64,000 nt of DNA from Lodderomyces elongisporus (Eukaryota; Ascomycota; Pichiomycetes; Serinales; Debaryomycetaceae): contig NC_083674.1 of assembly GCF_030384665.1 (NCBI RefSeq), forward strand, positions 806,001 to 870,000, read 5' to 3'. This document shows, piece by piece, positions 51,968 through 61,221 of this stretch. The notes under the pieces were generated by a model. That model was not told the DNA's origin, ran no database searches, and saw nothing but the letters and a program-made list of their open reading frames with translations. The position numbers and the translations under genes are program-made. Numbering within the stretch: position 1 is the stretch's first letter; each line of letters begins with the position of its first letter.

Positions 51968-53437
51968 TTATCCTATAACAAATGTTTGCAATGGCTTTAC
52001 CTCGGCAAATCTATAATCACCTTCAATGTATACATCGCGGATACCAGAAAGTCCTACACCACCAGACTTTCCCACCCAATTGATATATAAATTCTTAATC
52101 ATCGAGTGCGTATCAAACGCGTTGACAAAAATTAGATGTTTTCTTCGGTAAACGTAATTTAAATACTCTCTAGTAGTTATATTTTGTGAAGATAAGTAAA
52201 TGTGAAAGCCTAATAGTAACAAAGGATAGATCAAGGCCACTATACCATAAACTGCTAAGAATAAACTGAGTGGGAAATGACCAATTGACAGAAACCAATC
52301 ATGAATCTCGTCAACTCTACCAATTCTATAATAACATAGTTGCACAATTGACACAATTATCAAATAGCAACATGTAATACAAGCTAATAGCAAAAACCAT
52401 AAAAAATATTTATAGTTTCTCTCACCAACACAATTGTTTAAAAACACGCAATGATGATCATGGCTAAGAACACAGACTTGGCAAGTGCTGCAGTGACTCG
52501 TACGTGCTGGTCTCCATATATGACATGTTTGACAATACTTCACTTGGACCCCCAGCGTTGTAGTGGCTGTGGTGTTGCTATCGCCATTATTATTGCCAAT
52601 ATTATTACTACTGCTATTGTTATTGTTATTGCTATTGTTATTGTTATTGTTATTGTTGGTGTTGGTGTTGTTGACGCTGACTTTGTCTACATTACCATTC
52701 ATACCACTACTTTTGGAAAATGTTGGAAGAGTGACTGTGTTGAAATACTCCTCGGGAGGGTTGATTATTTTTCCACTCTCTAATGTTTTTGGCAAATGAA
52801 TGTTGCGAGGAAGGATCCCAGGGTCAGACATTGCTGCTTTGCAAAAGTTCATGAATGTTAGGAGCCAAAGGTAAATAAAGACAAGCACTATAGCAGGCAG
52901 TACATTATGCCACTGCCATTTTGCTTCAAAAACACAGTAGATGACCAAGGGGACGATGATTAATACCATGGTGATGACGTTTATTGGCTTTGCTTTAGTA
53001 GTTTGTAATCTTGCACCAAAGAAATAAAAAAACTTTGATGTTTCTGCATTTGAATTCAATTTGTAGTTTTTTACAAAATTGTTCTTGTATCTCTTCTTGC
53101 AAACTCTGTTACTCCTGCTTTTATATTTTTCAAGTAGCACAGGGTCCATGATCAACCAGTTGGTGACAAATTGATGCCAAAATGATAATCTCATATCTCT
53201 TGTCCGATCAGCATTTGCATCAGTATTTTCATTCGAAATGCCATTCGAAATGCCATTCTCATTACCACTTCCACTTTCGTCAACAAAAGTATTGTCAAAG
53301 TCATCAATGTCATCCTCGTAGTTCAGCTGTTGCAAGCGCGGGGAACTTCTGGCTGGTGGAGTCAAGTAAGAACGATTCAACGATGAACCCAGTTTATATG
53401 TCGGGTCATCTGTTGAATCTTGTCCTCGTGTACTCAT
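51968..53437 (-). CDS. ERF2: DHHC palmitoyltransferase Erf2
   Basis: Catalytic subunit (with Erf4/Shr5) of the ER Ras palmitoyltransferase, 489 aa (S. cerevisiae Erf2 359 aa). The cysteine-rich domain runs from CQTCHIWRPARTSHCS to DHHCVFLNNCVGERNYKYF, with the active DHHC at 327-330. Two transmembrane segments precede it (about 153-171 and 178-198) and two follow (about 345-367 and 385-410). Extra length comes from a disordered N-terminus and an Asn-rich insert (about 256-286) encoded by ATT/GTT repeats at 52600-52665. ATG at 53437. Divergent from the neighbouring + strand gene. Confidence 0.93.
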   Translation of the reverse strand: MSTRGQDSTDDPTYKLGSSLNRSYLTPPARSSPRLQQLNYEDDIDDFDNTFVDESGSGNENGISNGISNENTDANADRTRDMRLSFWHQFVTNWLIMDPVLLEKYKSRSNRVCKKRYKNNFVKNYKLNSNAETSKFFYFFGARLQTTKAKPINVITMVLIIVPLVIYCVFEAKWQWHNVLPAIVLVFIYLWLLTFMNFCKAAMSDPGILPRNIHLPKTLESGKIINPPEEYFNTVTLPTFSKSSGMNGNVDKVSVNNTNTNNNNNNNNSNNNNNSSSNNIGNNNGDSNTTATTTLGVQVKYCQTCHIWRPARTSHCSTCQVCVLSHDHHCVFLNNCVGERNYKYFLWFLLLACITCCYLIIVSIVQLCYYRIGRVDEIHDWFLSIGHFPLSLFLAVYGIVALIYPLLLLGFHIYLSSQNITTREYLNYVYRRKHLIFVNAFDTHSMIKNLYINWVGKSGGVGLSGIRDVYIEGDYRFAEVKPLQTFVIG

Positions 53438-53939
53438 ATCAGCATTTTCTTGACGATTATGGCTATGATAAACACTATAGCAGCTTTGAGAAAAGATCGC
53501 GAAGATAAAAGATTATAGAATTTGATTGCTATAAAGGTGGGGAATGAAAGTGGGTTTGGTGGTAATATTATCAAGTCAAAAGGAAAAAACAAAGAACAAG
53601 GATGGAGTTTGATAAAGGGCAGGAATACGGCAACAAGAAAGACAGTGATGGTTTGGTTTGGTTTGGTTTGGTTTGGTTTGCTTCTCTCTTGTTCTATACT
53701 AGTTGTTTTCTACTCGGTTGAAAAGAACGCATGCTGCAAGTCATACAAAAAATCAGTGCAGCCCTTCAAATTTTCGCCAGATCTCGAATTCTCACATTTT
53801 CCACATCTAGAACAAAAATCGTACACACAATCAATTTTGATTGTTTTTATCTTTTTGTCTTTTTGTCTTTTTATTATTTTTCGTTTCTCTTTTTAAAATT
53901 CTTTTATATCTCACACCCCTGGATTGGAGAATAACACCA
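53438..53939. promoter_or_regulatory. divergent promoter region ERF2 / TPR-like gene
   Basis: About 500 bp with a (GGTTT)n repeat at 53649-53679 and a (TTTTTGTC)n patch at 53850-53872. The open frame upstream of 53940 is encoded by these repeats and starts at TTG. Confidence 0.45.
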
Positions 53940-55346
53940 ATGTTCAACCTACGAATGATTCCTCGCTATAACCAGCATATCAAGTTCGCAAGAAATGCCG
54001 TATCCAAATCTAATATTCAACAACGGCGATCACTAAGTGTACCATCGGGGCTTCTCAAAATACCCAAACTCAAGACAATGTTTGGTGTGATGTCTGGATT
54101 ATACATTGGTGTTACACTAGTATCTCTTGGCTCCTTTTACTTCATTTACTCGGATGCAAACTCGCGGCAGTCGATTCCATGGGAATTAAGTTTTAAAGAC
54201 ACGGTTGAAATAGTTCAAGGCATAAATCGAGATGATGTATTACACAAGCCGCGATACGCAGTTAAGCATTACCGAAAAGTGTTGATTGATTTGGCCAAAG
54301 CTGCTGATCCCCAGCTTGACGAACTGAAATATACCGGATTTGAAGTACCTATAATTGACCCTGAAACATTGGTATACAAAAAATCAAATACGTTTGCCAA
54401 TTTCTACATCGATTTGATTTTGAGGTACAGCAAGGCGTTACTTGCCAAAGGTGAACTTGATGCCTCAATTAATACGTTGCAAGCCGTACTAAAGAGTGAT
54501 TTGATCTACTACAAGTTGGGCGACGCAGAAAGATTATCCGAGTGTAGCAGACTATACGCTACAATTCAAGATCACCCGCAGGACAGCATTAATACATTGA
54601 AAAGATCGATCAATATGTTAAGGAAAACATTTTCCTCTATCCAGCTAAATGATGACTACACTTTACAAAAAGGTAGTAGAATAACCAATGAACTACTTCA
54701 TTGTTTAAACGATATGGCTTTCAGATACGCCAAGATGTCATTAAACAATAGTTTATCTAAAAAGGAAAAAGAGCGATACATGAACGAAGCATTGGCAATC
54801 TATTTATCAAACTTGCAAGCTCTCAACTTGATAAGGGAGAATACGGAAACAGGTAAGACCAACCAAAGAAACTACCCATTATTCGACATTGAGCGGGAAA
54901 ATCTTATTCTTCAAATTTGCTCATTGAAAGCACATATTAGTGAAATCATGTGGTATAAAGGTTTGAGGTCCAATGCAGTGAGCTGGTCAGAAGAAGTGTT
55001 GAAAGAGATTTTTTACGACAACGCATCTTCTCCAAGAGTCTCACCCATATTGGAAAATGTAATAGATAATATGATTGCGATGTACACGAAATTAAATCAA
55101 CCGGACGAAGTTAAGAGATGCGAAGGGATCAAGCTGGAGTTGAGGTTCTATAATAAAGAGAAAGAGGGCAAAGGTTTTGCTGGCTGGTATGACCGATTAA
55201 TTGTTAGATGGAGCGGTGTTTTATACGACCAGGGTCCAATCGGTATTATTACCAAGCCATTGCGTGAGAACTTTGGTCCAGGTATCAGAATCAGAGATCT
55301 TGAAGAATTCGAGGGCGAGGATGAGTTGTCATGGTATAGCAGATAG
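53940..55346 (+). CDS. Mitochondrial inner-membrane TPR-like protein (Mgr3-like)
   Basis: Protein of 468 aa from the first in-frame ATG (53940); a second lies at codon 6. The N-terminal 45 residues are basic and acid-free (MIPRYNQHIKFARNAVSKS), as in a mitochondrial presequence. A single transmembrane segment follows (about 48-70) and then a long helical region. This region contains TPR-like repeats such as KPRYAVKHYRKVLIDLAKAA and ALLAKGELDASINTLQAVLK. The architecture resembles Mgr3, the i-AAA protease adaptor, but sequence similarity looks weak, so I give no symbol. A C-terminal block (WYDRLIVRWSGVLYDQGPIG) is well formed and probably conserved in relatives. Confidence 0.6.
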   Translation: MFNLRMIPRYNQHIKFARNAVSKSNIQQRRSLSVPSGLLKIPKLKTMFGVMSGLYIGVTLVSLGSFYFIYSDANSRQSIPWELSFKDTVEIVQGINRDDVLHKPRYAVKHYRKVLIDLAKAADPQLDELKYTGFEVPIIDPETLVYKKSNTFANFYIDLILRYSKALLAKGELDASINTLQAVLKSDLIYYKLGDAERLSECSRLYATIQDHPQDSINTLKRSINMLRKTFSSIQLNDDYTLQKGSRITNELLHCLNDMAFRYAKMSLNNSLSKKEKERYMNEALAIYLSNLQALNLIRENTETGKTNQRNYPLFDIERENLILQICSLKAHISEIMWYKGLRSNAVSWSEEVLKEIFYDNASSPRVSPILENVIDNMIAMYTKLNQPDEVKRCEGIKLELRFYNKEKEGKGFAGWYDRLIVRWSGVLYDQGPIGIITKPLRENFGPGIRIRDLEEFEGEDELSWYSR

Positions 55347-55603
55347 GCCATAGACAATAGATGTGTGAATAGTATTCATTTGTATATAATGTATGTCTGT
55401 ATATCTGTATATCTGTATGTCTGTATGTCTTTATGTCTGTATGTATATGCAGTATCACGTTATTTAGCAAACCTTGTAAAGTTTTTTTTTTAGCAAAACA
55501 CATATTTGAAAAAAAAATTAATTGTTTGTAAAAAGCGCGATTTGTATTCGTTTAGACTCGGAATAACCGATCCTGCCCAATATCAACACTAAACCAATAT
55601 TTG

Positions 55604-56254
55604 ATGCTTTCCCGAGAAGCTATAAAAGTAGCCAAAAAGCTGCTAAGAGTCAAAATCAAACACAAGCTAGCAACCATTTCACAGGAATCTCTTTCCCAGC
55701 AATCGCAAGAAATATTAGACAGACTAGTTCAATCGCCCATTTTCAAGAATGCTCAAAAGGTCGCCTTGTTCATGAACATGCCTGACCTGGAAGTAAAGAC
55801 TTTACCAATAATCCAGGAATGCTACAATCAAAAGAAAGAAGTTTATCTTCCTAGGTGCAACACTATTAGTGCACCCAATCGGAAAAGAAATTATTTGTCA
55901 ATGTTGAATGTGCCCACGTTTCAAGATATTCTTGAACTTCGACCGCAGGGAAAGTATCAATTACTAGAACCCATTGAGGGGAAAGATGCATTAGATTCAG
56001 GTGATTTGGACCTCATACTCATGCCTGGTGTTGCATTTAACCAGCAACGAGAGCGTTTAGGTCATGGTGCTGGATTCTATGACGAATATTTGTATACGTA
56101 CAAAACCAAATGGGAACACTTGCCACTTTTGGTTGGACTTGCATTGGAAGAACAAATAACAACTAATGGGCTCATACCGGTTGAACTGCATGACTTTAAG
56201 CTTGACCAGATTATAACTCCCTCCAATACATTTACAAAAATAGAGGGAATCTAA
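55604..56254 (+). CDS. FAU1: 5-formyltetrahydrofolate cyclo-ligase
   Basis: ATP-dependent enzyme of 216 aa (S. cerevisiae Fau1 211 aa) converting 5-formyl-THF to 5,10-methenyl-THF, thus rescuing folate from a storage form. Family motifs: an N-terminal helical region, EVYLPRC for substrate binding, LRPQGKYQLLEP, and the ATP/phosphate-binding MPGVAFNQQRERLGHGAGFYD. The ATG at 55604 is preceded directly by an in-frame TTG. It lies about 260 bp after the TPR-like gene on the same strand and converges with IRC21. Confidence 0.93.
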   Translation: MLSREAIKVAKKLLRVKIKHKLATISQESLSQQSQEILDRLVQSPIFKNAQKVALFMNMPDLEVKTLPIIQECYNQKKEVYLPRCNTISAPNRKRNYLSMLNVPTFQDILELRPQGKYQLLEPIEGKDALDSGDLDLILMPGVAFNQQRERLGHGAGFYDEYLYTYKTKWEHLPLLVGLALEEQITTNGLIPVELHDFKLDQIITPSNTFTKIEGI

Positions 56255-56288
56255 GGAAAATTATGCAGATGAGGGATTAAACTACTTT

Positions 56289-56289
<1 letters not shown>

Positions 56290-56319
<30 letters not shown>

Positions 56320-56341
56320 GTTTGTTTGTTTGTTTATTTAT
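56290..56341. repeat. (AGTT)n/(GTTT)n tetranucleotide repeat
   Basis: About seven AGTT units followed by GTTT/ATTT units in the FAU1-IRC21 3'-3' interval. Confidence 0.88.
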
Positions 56342-56532
56342 TTTAGTTTTTCAAAATAAAAAACAGGTAAGAAGAGAATAAAGATTTTGGATTTTGAAAT
56401 TCAAAAATGAAAGGGTTAACAAATGATGAGTCAGTAGTGAAGCTGTACAATAATCTACAGTTTGCTGTCTATAGTTTGCAAATGAAAACATACAATTCAT
56501 AAGCCGAAATTAGTTGTAATTCGTATCTATAT

Positions 56533-57279
56533 CTATTTCACCATTATTCCAACAATGCAATTCTCTAGCATTCGATCTGCATTAACCCAGCTATGGTATT
56601 TATTAAACAACACTGTTCCATCGCGGCCCGCACACTTCATAATTTCTTCGACCCCGCCAGGATGGAAGTTTACATAGGGCGTGATATTAAAAACTTTGCC
56701 ATTGATGCATGTCCAGCAGTCATCTCTGGTTTTATGCTTTTTCAATTCAGTCTTATCAATCCTCACTACTTGTGGTGGAGGAAAATTTGGCGGTACACCT
56801 CGTAGCTTATGTTTTGGTGCGTTCCTGTTCAAATTCGCCCAGTCGAGGGGCGAATGACCTGGTTGAAGAACAACTTTCTGGCGAGCTCGAGCTTCTGCTT
56901 GAGGTGTACTACTAGAGCTGGCAGTTATTGGAGGTGCAGCGCGTTGTGCCGAGAATGGGGAAGGGAATGTGGGAGGCTTCAACGATGAAGATGTTGGCCG
57001 AGAACTGGATCTAGCAGCAGCAGTATTAGAACTGAAGGCAGTTGAGGAAGAAGTCGCGTTGGTGGTGCTGGGGGTGGTAGTAATGGTTATAGCGGAGGTA
57101 ATAGAAGGAGCAATGCCTGTACTTTTACTAGTGCTGGAAGTAGTGTTATTACTGACGCCGGCTGTGGGGGCGGATGAGGAGGTGGATGAAGAGGCGGTTG
57201 TTTTATTGCTGCTTCCTCGCAGCGCTAGACCCTGTCTATCATCATTATACTTGTTGGACAAAACATCTAGTCGATTCAT
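56533..57279 (-). CDS. IRC21: Cytochrome b5-domain protein Irc21
   Basis: Protein of 248 aa (S. cerevisiae Irc21/YMR073C 201 aa). After a Ser/Thr-rich, low-complexity N-terminal region comes the family block PGHSPLDWANLNR. The C-terminal cytochrome b5 fold (about 170-247) follows: KHKTRDDCWTCINGKVFNI, then HPGG with the first haem-ligand His, and KYHSWVN with the second. There is no transmembrane tail, so it is probably soluble. Irc21 is linked by mutant phenotype to recombination and drug resistance; its electron-transfer partner is not known. ATG at 57279. Confidence 0.9.
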   Translation of the reverse strand: MNRLDVLSNKYNDDRQGLALRGSSNKTTASSSTSSSAPTAGVSNNTTSSTSKSTGIAPSITSAITITTTPSTTNATSSSTAFSSNTAAARSSSRPTSSSLKPPTFPSPFSAQRAAPPITASSSSTPQAEARARQKVVLQPGHSPLDWANLNRNAPKHKLRGVPPNFPPPQVVRIDKTELKKHKTRDDCWTCINGKVFNITPYVNFHPGGVEEIMKCAGRDGTVLFNKYHSWVNADRMLENCIVGIMVK

Positions 57280-57327
57280 ATTTCCAGTGGTGGCAAGTGA
57301 CGGGGAAGAAGTGTGTGCTTATATAGC

Positions 57328-57358
<31 letters not shown>

Positions 57359-57624
57359 TAGGAGGGGATGGGGGTCGAAGAGAAAAGTATATATTGTGAA
57401 GATGGGGATCAACTTTGAAAATGCATAAACTTATTAATTATTATTTTAGCGCATAGAGTATCACGTGCATGCAGAAAAAAATACAAATATATGTATGTTG
57501 AGTTAATTCTATCTATTTATGAAAAATACAAACATCTAAAAAAATGTGTCTATAGAATAATTTTATAAAATAAAACTATTTTATAAAATCAGTTTATAGA
57601 ATATATTTCCTTTCCACAACGAAA
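57280..57624. other. intergenic IRC21-UBP1
   Basis: 345 bp with (TA)n and (TG)n runs at 57326-57358 and a CACGTG at 57462-57467. No gene seen. Confidence 0.5.
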
Positions 57625-60270
57625 TCACTTGGCTTTTCGGCTGTGCTTTATTTGCTTTCTATCGACCCTTTCATAGTACAACATATAAACACTAGTTTCT
57701 TCAGCCAAAACAGTTGCCCGAGAAACTTCATCAACTTGCGCGTCACTGATCCGCCAGTATGGGTGACTGATGATTGAATTGATCTTCTTCATTTTTACCT
57801 TTTTCTGTGGCGCAGATTTTGATGTGTCATTATTGGCTCCTTGGCCACTGTTGTTTTCTTGAAATGAATTTTTAAAGTGAGCTTGTGCAAAAGCATTGTC
57901 AAAGTTATTATGCGATTCGGTCTTCATTGGATCGTCAACAAGAATCTCTGCTGGGGTTTGTAAACCAGATTGAAGGATTTCTTCCACATTTCGAGGGTTG
58001 GCTTGAATAACGGAAGGACGGCGTCCCATCAAGTTAGAAAACTTGTGACGCAATCCTTCATCATTGTCTTGGGACCCTGAAGAAACACTTGGTGACCTTA
58101 AAGAAAATCTGCTTCGTTTTTCTGGAGCATCCTTCTTCTCGTCATTTTCCTTTTCGGTCTCTGGTTGCTCAACTGGTGTGACATCACAGTGCGTATCACC
58201 TGCGATATCAGTAATCTCAGGTGTCAATTTGAAAATGTTTCCCTCACTATTCTTTACATATAAAGGTTTGTGTTTGTAACACTCATAATGGCCCTGAGTG
58301 TGCGAGCCAATATGTTTAATGATTGCACGTAGTCTATATTTGTAAACATCATTTTCATTGAACTTGAATTTCTTAAACTGCTCTTTTAATTTCTCAGTTT
58401 GCTGTGCTGAAATCGGTGCTTTGTTTATGGTGTGGGCTTGACCATCTGAGTCTCCTTCATTGGGTCGAATTGTTGAAGAAGTTGTGATTGTTTGAGGTAC
58501 AGACTCGGCACTAGTTAAAGAAGATTGATCATCTCCTTCGTCCCCCGCTTCGTCCTCGTCCTCGTCCTCGTCCTCATCACCATCATCACCACCATCATCC
58601 GTAAAATCAGTGTCTCCCTCTGTGGTACTGCCACCTTCACCAACATCTGTTGTATCGCCATCATCAAGATCGTCCTCTTCATCTTCATTACCTTTCTCCT
58701 CAAAGTCATCTCTTTGAACCTCTTCATCCTCCATATCATTTTCATCAGTGGTCAACACCTTAGAACTCAAGTTTTTAATTAATGTAGCCTCTTCATCCTG
58801 GACATATTGTTGGAAATCCCTCAATTTTTCATGGTACTCTTTACCAATTGATAATGTCATTGAATCTTTAAAGTGAACCATACAAGAGTTTCGAGTAACA
58901 CTTTGTCCGTCAAATTTAGACCTTGATAAATGTAATCCAAAAATCTTTGGCGGCTTCAAAATGTGTGACTTTTTAGACACAGTGGAGGTGATTTTCGAAA
59001 CGTCCAATCCATTAACATTATAGTTTTTGATAAATTTCTCCAATGGCTCCGGTATATCTTCATTAATACAAAGGTTTCCTTGATGCAACCTAAAAATCTC
59101 ATTGATAAACTCTTCTTCTTCTGGCGAGGCAAATGTTCTAGGTTGACCTTGGTTTTGACGCAAAATTTCTTGCTCGTTGGCTACAATCTTGTCAATTCGA
59201 CATTTGAGACACTGGTATCCCTCAATGGTCTCACTCTCGTTATCTTCGAGCAATTTTTCCAAATCGCATTGGGTGGTATTTGGTGTTGGCAATGTTAAAA
59301 TCACAAAGGGAGTAAAGTTTGGTTTCGAAACACCATGACACGAGAAGCAGACCATTTGACCCATTATAAGCCCATCAAATGGGAACTCTGGAATGTGAAT
59401 AGATTCAAGTTCAGTATAATCTTGTGGCAATGGCTGTTCGCCTTTGGGAACTATTCGATGCAAGTTAGTCAAGATGTATTTGTGGAAACTTTTAAGCTTC
59501 AAGTTTTCATTCTCCAAAGTTTCATTTACAAGCTGAGTAAGCTCGTGTGCATCGTGTTGACTCTTGGAAATCTTGGCCTGGAATATATTTTCCAACTCGT
59601 GTAGAAAAGTCCAGACACTGATTGTTTTTGAAGTCATTTGGGTCTCTTGCAATTTCTTCACCATATTGGCCATGGCCAAATGTAATGGAATGGTGAACTT
59701 TGCATTGGATGATTTGAATTTCGAGTTTTGGAGAGACTTGTTGTGTTCCAATCTCAATCTAATAAGCTCGTCAACATCCAAATGGTGTTCATTGATGAAA
59801 TCGGATAGTTGGTGGAAACTCAAGATTAAATGGTTCAAATATTCCGTCAAACTTGGTAAAGAGGAGTATGCTTGCAATGAACTATTGGCAAAGCAATCGT
59901 TTCTCAAGTTAATTAGACCCGTGGTATGTTTATCTGGTCTTTTGGAAAACATTTTCGAGTTATGTTGCCTGTATAAAGGTAAGGATGGAAGTAAAACGTA
60001 GATGGAAAGAGTTGTTAATGCAAGCACGTAGATTAATGTGCGGTTTCTTTGACTTTGAGGTTTCAGCCACCAATAACGAGATAAGAGGTGGGAAATAAAT
60101 TTATTGGGTGAGTTGAAAAAGTGAGATAGAGTGACTGTAGTCGTAGTAGTAGTAGTAGTAGCACTAGCAATAGAATGAGCTGCTGATTGTAAATGTGGTT
60201 GAGATTGTGGCGCTAGTTGTAGGTCTTGGTTCAATATCAAATTTCGTAACTGACCAACAACAATATCCAT
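57625..60270 (-). CDS. UBP1: Ubiquitin carboxyl-terminal hydrolase Ubp1
   Basis: USP-class deubiquitinase of 881 aa (S. cerevisiae Ubp1 809 aa). A single N-terminal transmembrane segment lies at about 78-100. The Cys box is GLINLRNDCFANSSLQ with C126 as nucleophile. Zinc-type CxxC pairs and the long insert between the boxes carry an acidic Asp/Glu stretch from GTCCTC repeats near 58552-58575. The His box is GSHTQGHYECYKHKP, and a late block ISDAQVDEV is followed by VYMLYYERV. A Met at residue 107, just after the membrane segment and before the Cys box, could start a soluble form. ATG at 60270. Confidence 0.93.
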   Translation of the reverse strand: MDIVVGQLRNLILNQDLQLAPQSQPHLQSAAHSIASATTTTTTTTVTLSHFFNSPNKFISHLLSRYWWLKPQSQRNRTLIYVLALTTLSIYVLLPSLPLYRQHNSKMFSKRPDKHTTGLINLRNDCFANSSLQAYSSLPSLTEYLNHLILSFHQLSDFINEHHLDVDELIRLRLEHNKSLQNSKFKSSNAKFTIPLHLAMANMVKKLQETQMTSKTISVWTFLHELENIFQAKISKSQHDAHELTQLVNETLENENLKLKSFHKYILTNLHRIVPKGEQPLPQDYTELESIHIPEFPFDGLIMGQMVCFSCHGVSKPNFTPFVILTLPTPNTTQCDLEKLLEDNESETIEGYQCLKCRIDKIVANEQEILRQNQGQPRTFASPEEEEFINEIFRLHQGNLCINEDIPEPLEKFIKNYNVNGLDVSKITSTVSKKSHILKPPKIFGLHLSRSKFDGQSVTRNSCMVHFKDSMTLSIGKEYHEKLRDFQQYVQDEEATLIKNLSSKVLTTDENDMEDEEVQRDDFEEKGNEDEEDDLDDGDTTDVGEGGSTTEGDTDFTDDGGDDGDEDEDEDEDEAGDEGDDQSSLTSAESVPQTITTSSTIRPNEGDSDGQAHTINKAPISAQQTEKLKEQFKKFKFNENDVYKYRLRAIIKHIGSHTQGHYECYKHKPLYVKNSEGNIFKLTPEITDIAGDTHCDVTPVEQPETEKENDEKKDAPEKRSRFSLRSPSVSSGSQDNDEGLRHKFSNLMGRRPSVIQANPRNVEEILQSGLQTPAEILVDDPMKTESHNNFDNAFAQAHFKNSFQENNSGQGANNDTSKSAPQKKVKMKKINSIISHPYWRISDAQVDEVSRATVLAEETSVYMLYYERVDRKQIKHSRKAK

Positions 60271-61221
60271 GTAGAAAAGGAAGCAGAAGCAAAGGAGATT
60301 TCAGAAGAAGAAGAACAACAACAACAAAAAGAAAGAAAGAAAGAAAGAAAAGAAAAAGAACGAAAAAGAGTATGTTGTCGTGTTTACTCCGACTTATCTT
60401 TGATCACTAATATTGTTTCAGGAAACCCAACAATCGAAATAAATTGGTGGTACTGCAGAAGCAACAATACAACAAATGAGAACTATTCGGTTAGTTCCAA
60501 ATTTTTTTTAATTCGTCGGAGCGGAGGGGGAAGGGGGAAGAAGAGAAGTAGGAAACAACCGAGAGGCAAAGAGAAACAACAGGCGGAAAAAGTGCACCAC
60601 AAAGATGGAATGGAATAAAATAAAAAAATAAAATAAAAAAAATAAAAAAAATAAAAAAAATTAAGTGTACACGTTTAGTGCCGAAAGTGAGACAACGAAA
60701 TAAAAAAAATAAAAAAATAAAAAATGAGGAACAAAATTGTCCTCCATTCCCCCCACCCACCTACAAAATTAGTAATCAATGACATCATTTTAGTTACGAG
60801 TTGCAAATTGCAGGCTCAAAGGTTCCGAAGTAGATTTTGTAGCACCTGTATAAACGTGTAAAGAGTAAAAAGTAGAATGAGAAGTACCAATCATATTTAT
60901 TATTTGAATTTTTCCTCTTCTTTATTTTTTTTTTTTGAAAGAAAAAAAATGGAAAATAAAGGTAGCGAAGAACGAGTATATATGGAAACTACAAGTTTTG
61001 CAAGATGTACAAAAATTGCGTGAGTTAAGTATTTTGCACTGTCTTTATTATACACATGTACTTTTAAAGTGATATATATATATGTGTGTGTGTGATTGTT
61101 TATATTTTTTAGATTGCTTCTAATGGTAGATCAATAGTAAAAAAAAATATGCTCCATGTAATTGTCGTATCCACTGCTCATGTTCCACCATAGCAAATTT
61201 AGCGTGAGAATTCAGGTAAAA
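60271..61221. other. intergenic UBP1-PHO91
   Basis: About 950 bp. GAAA repeats (60328-60355) and AAAATA-rich blocks (60615-60660, 60698-60725) on the UBP1 side, a (TA)n(TG)n patch at 61073-61094 near the transporter stop. No gene seen. Confidence 0.5.
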
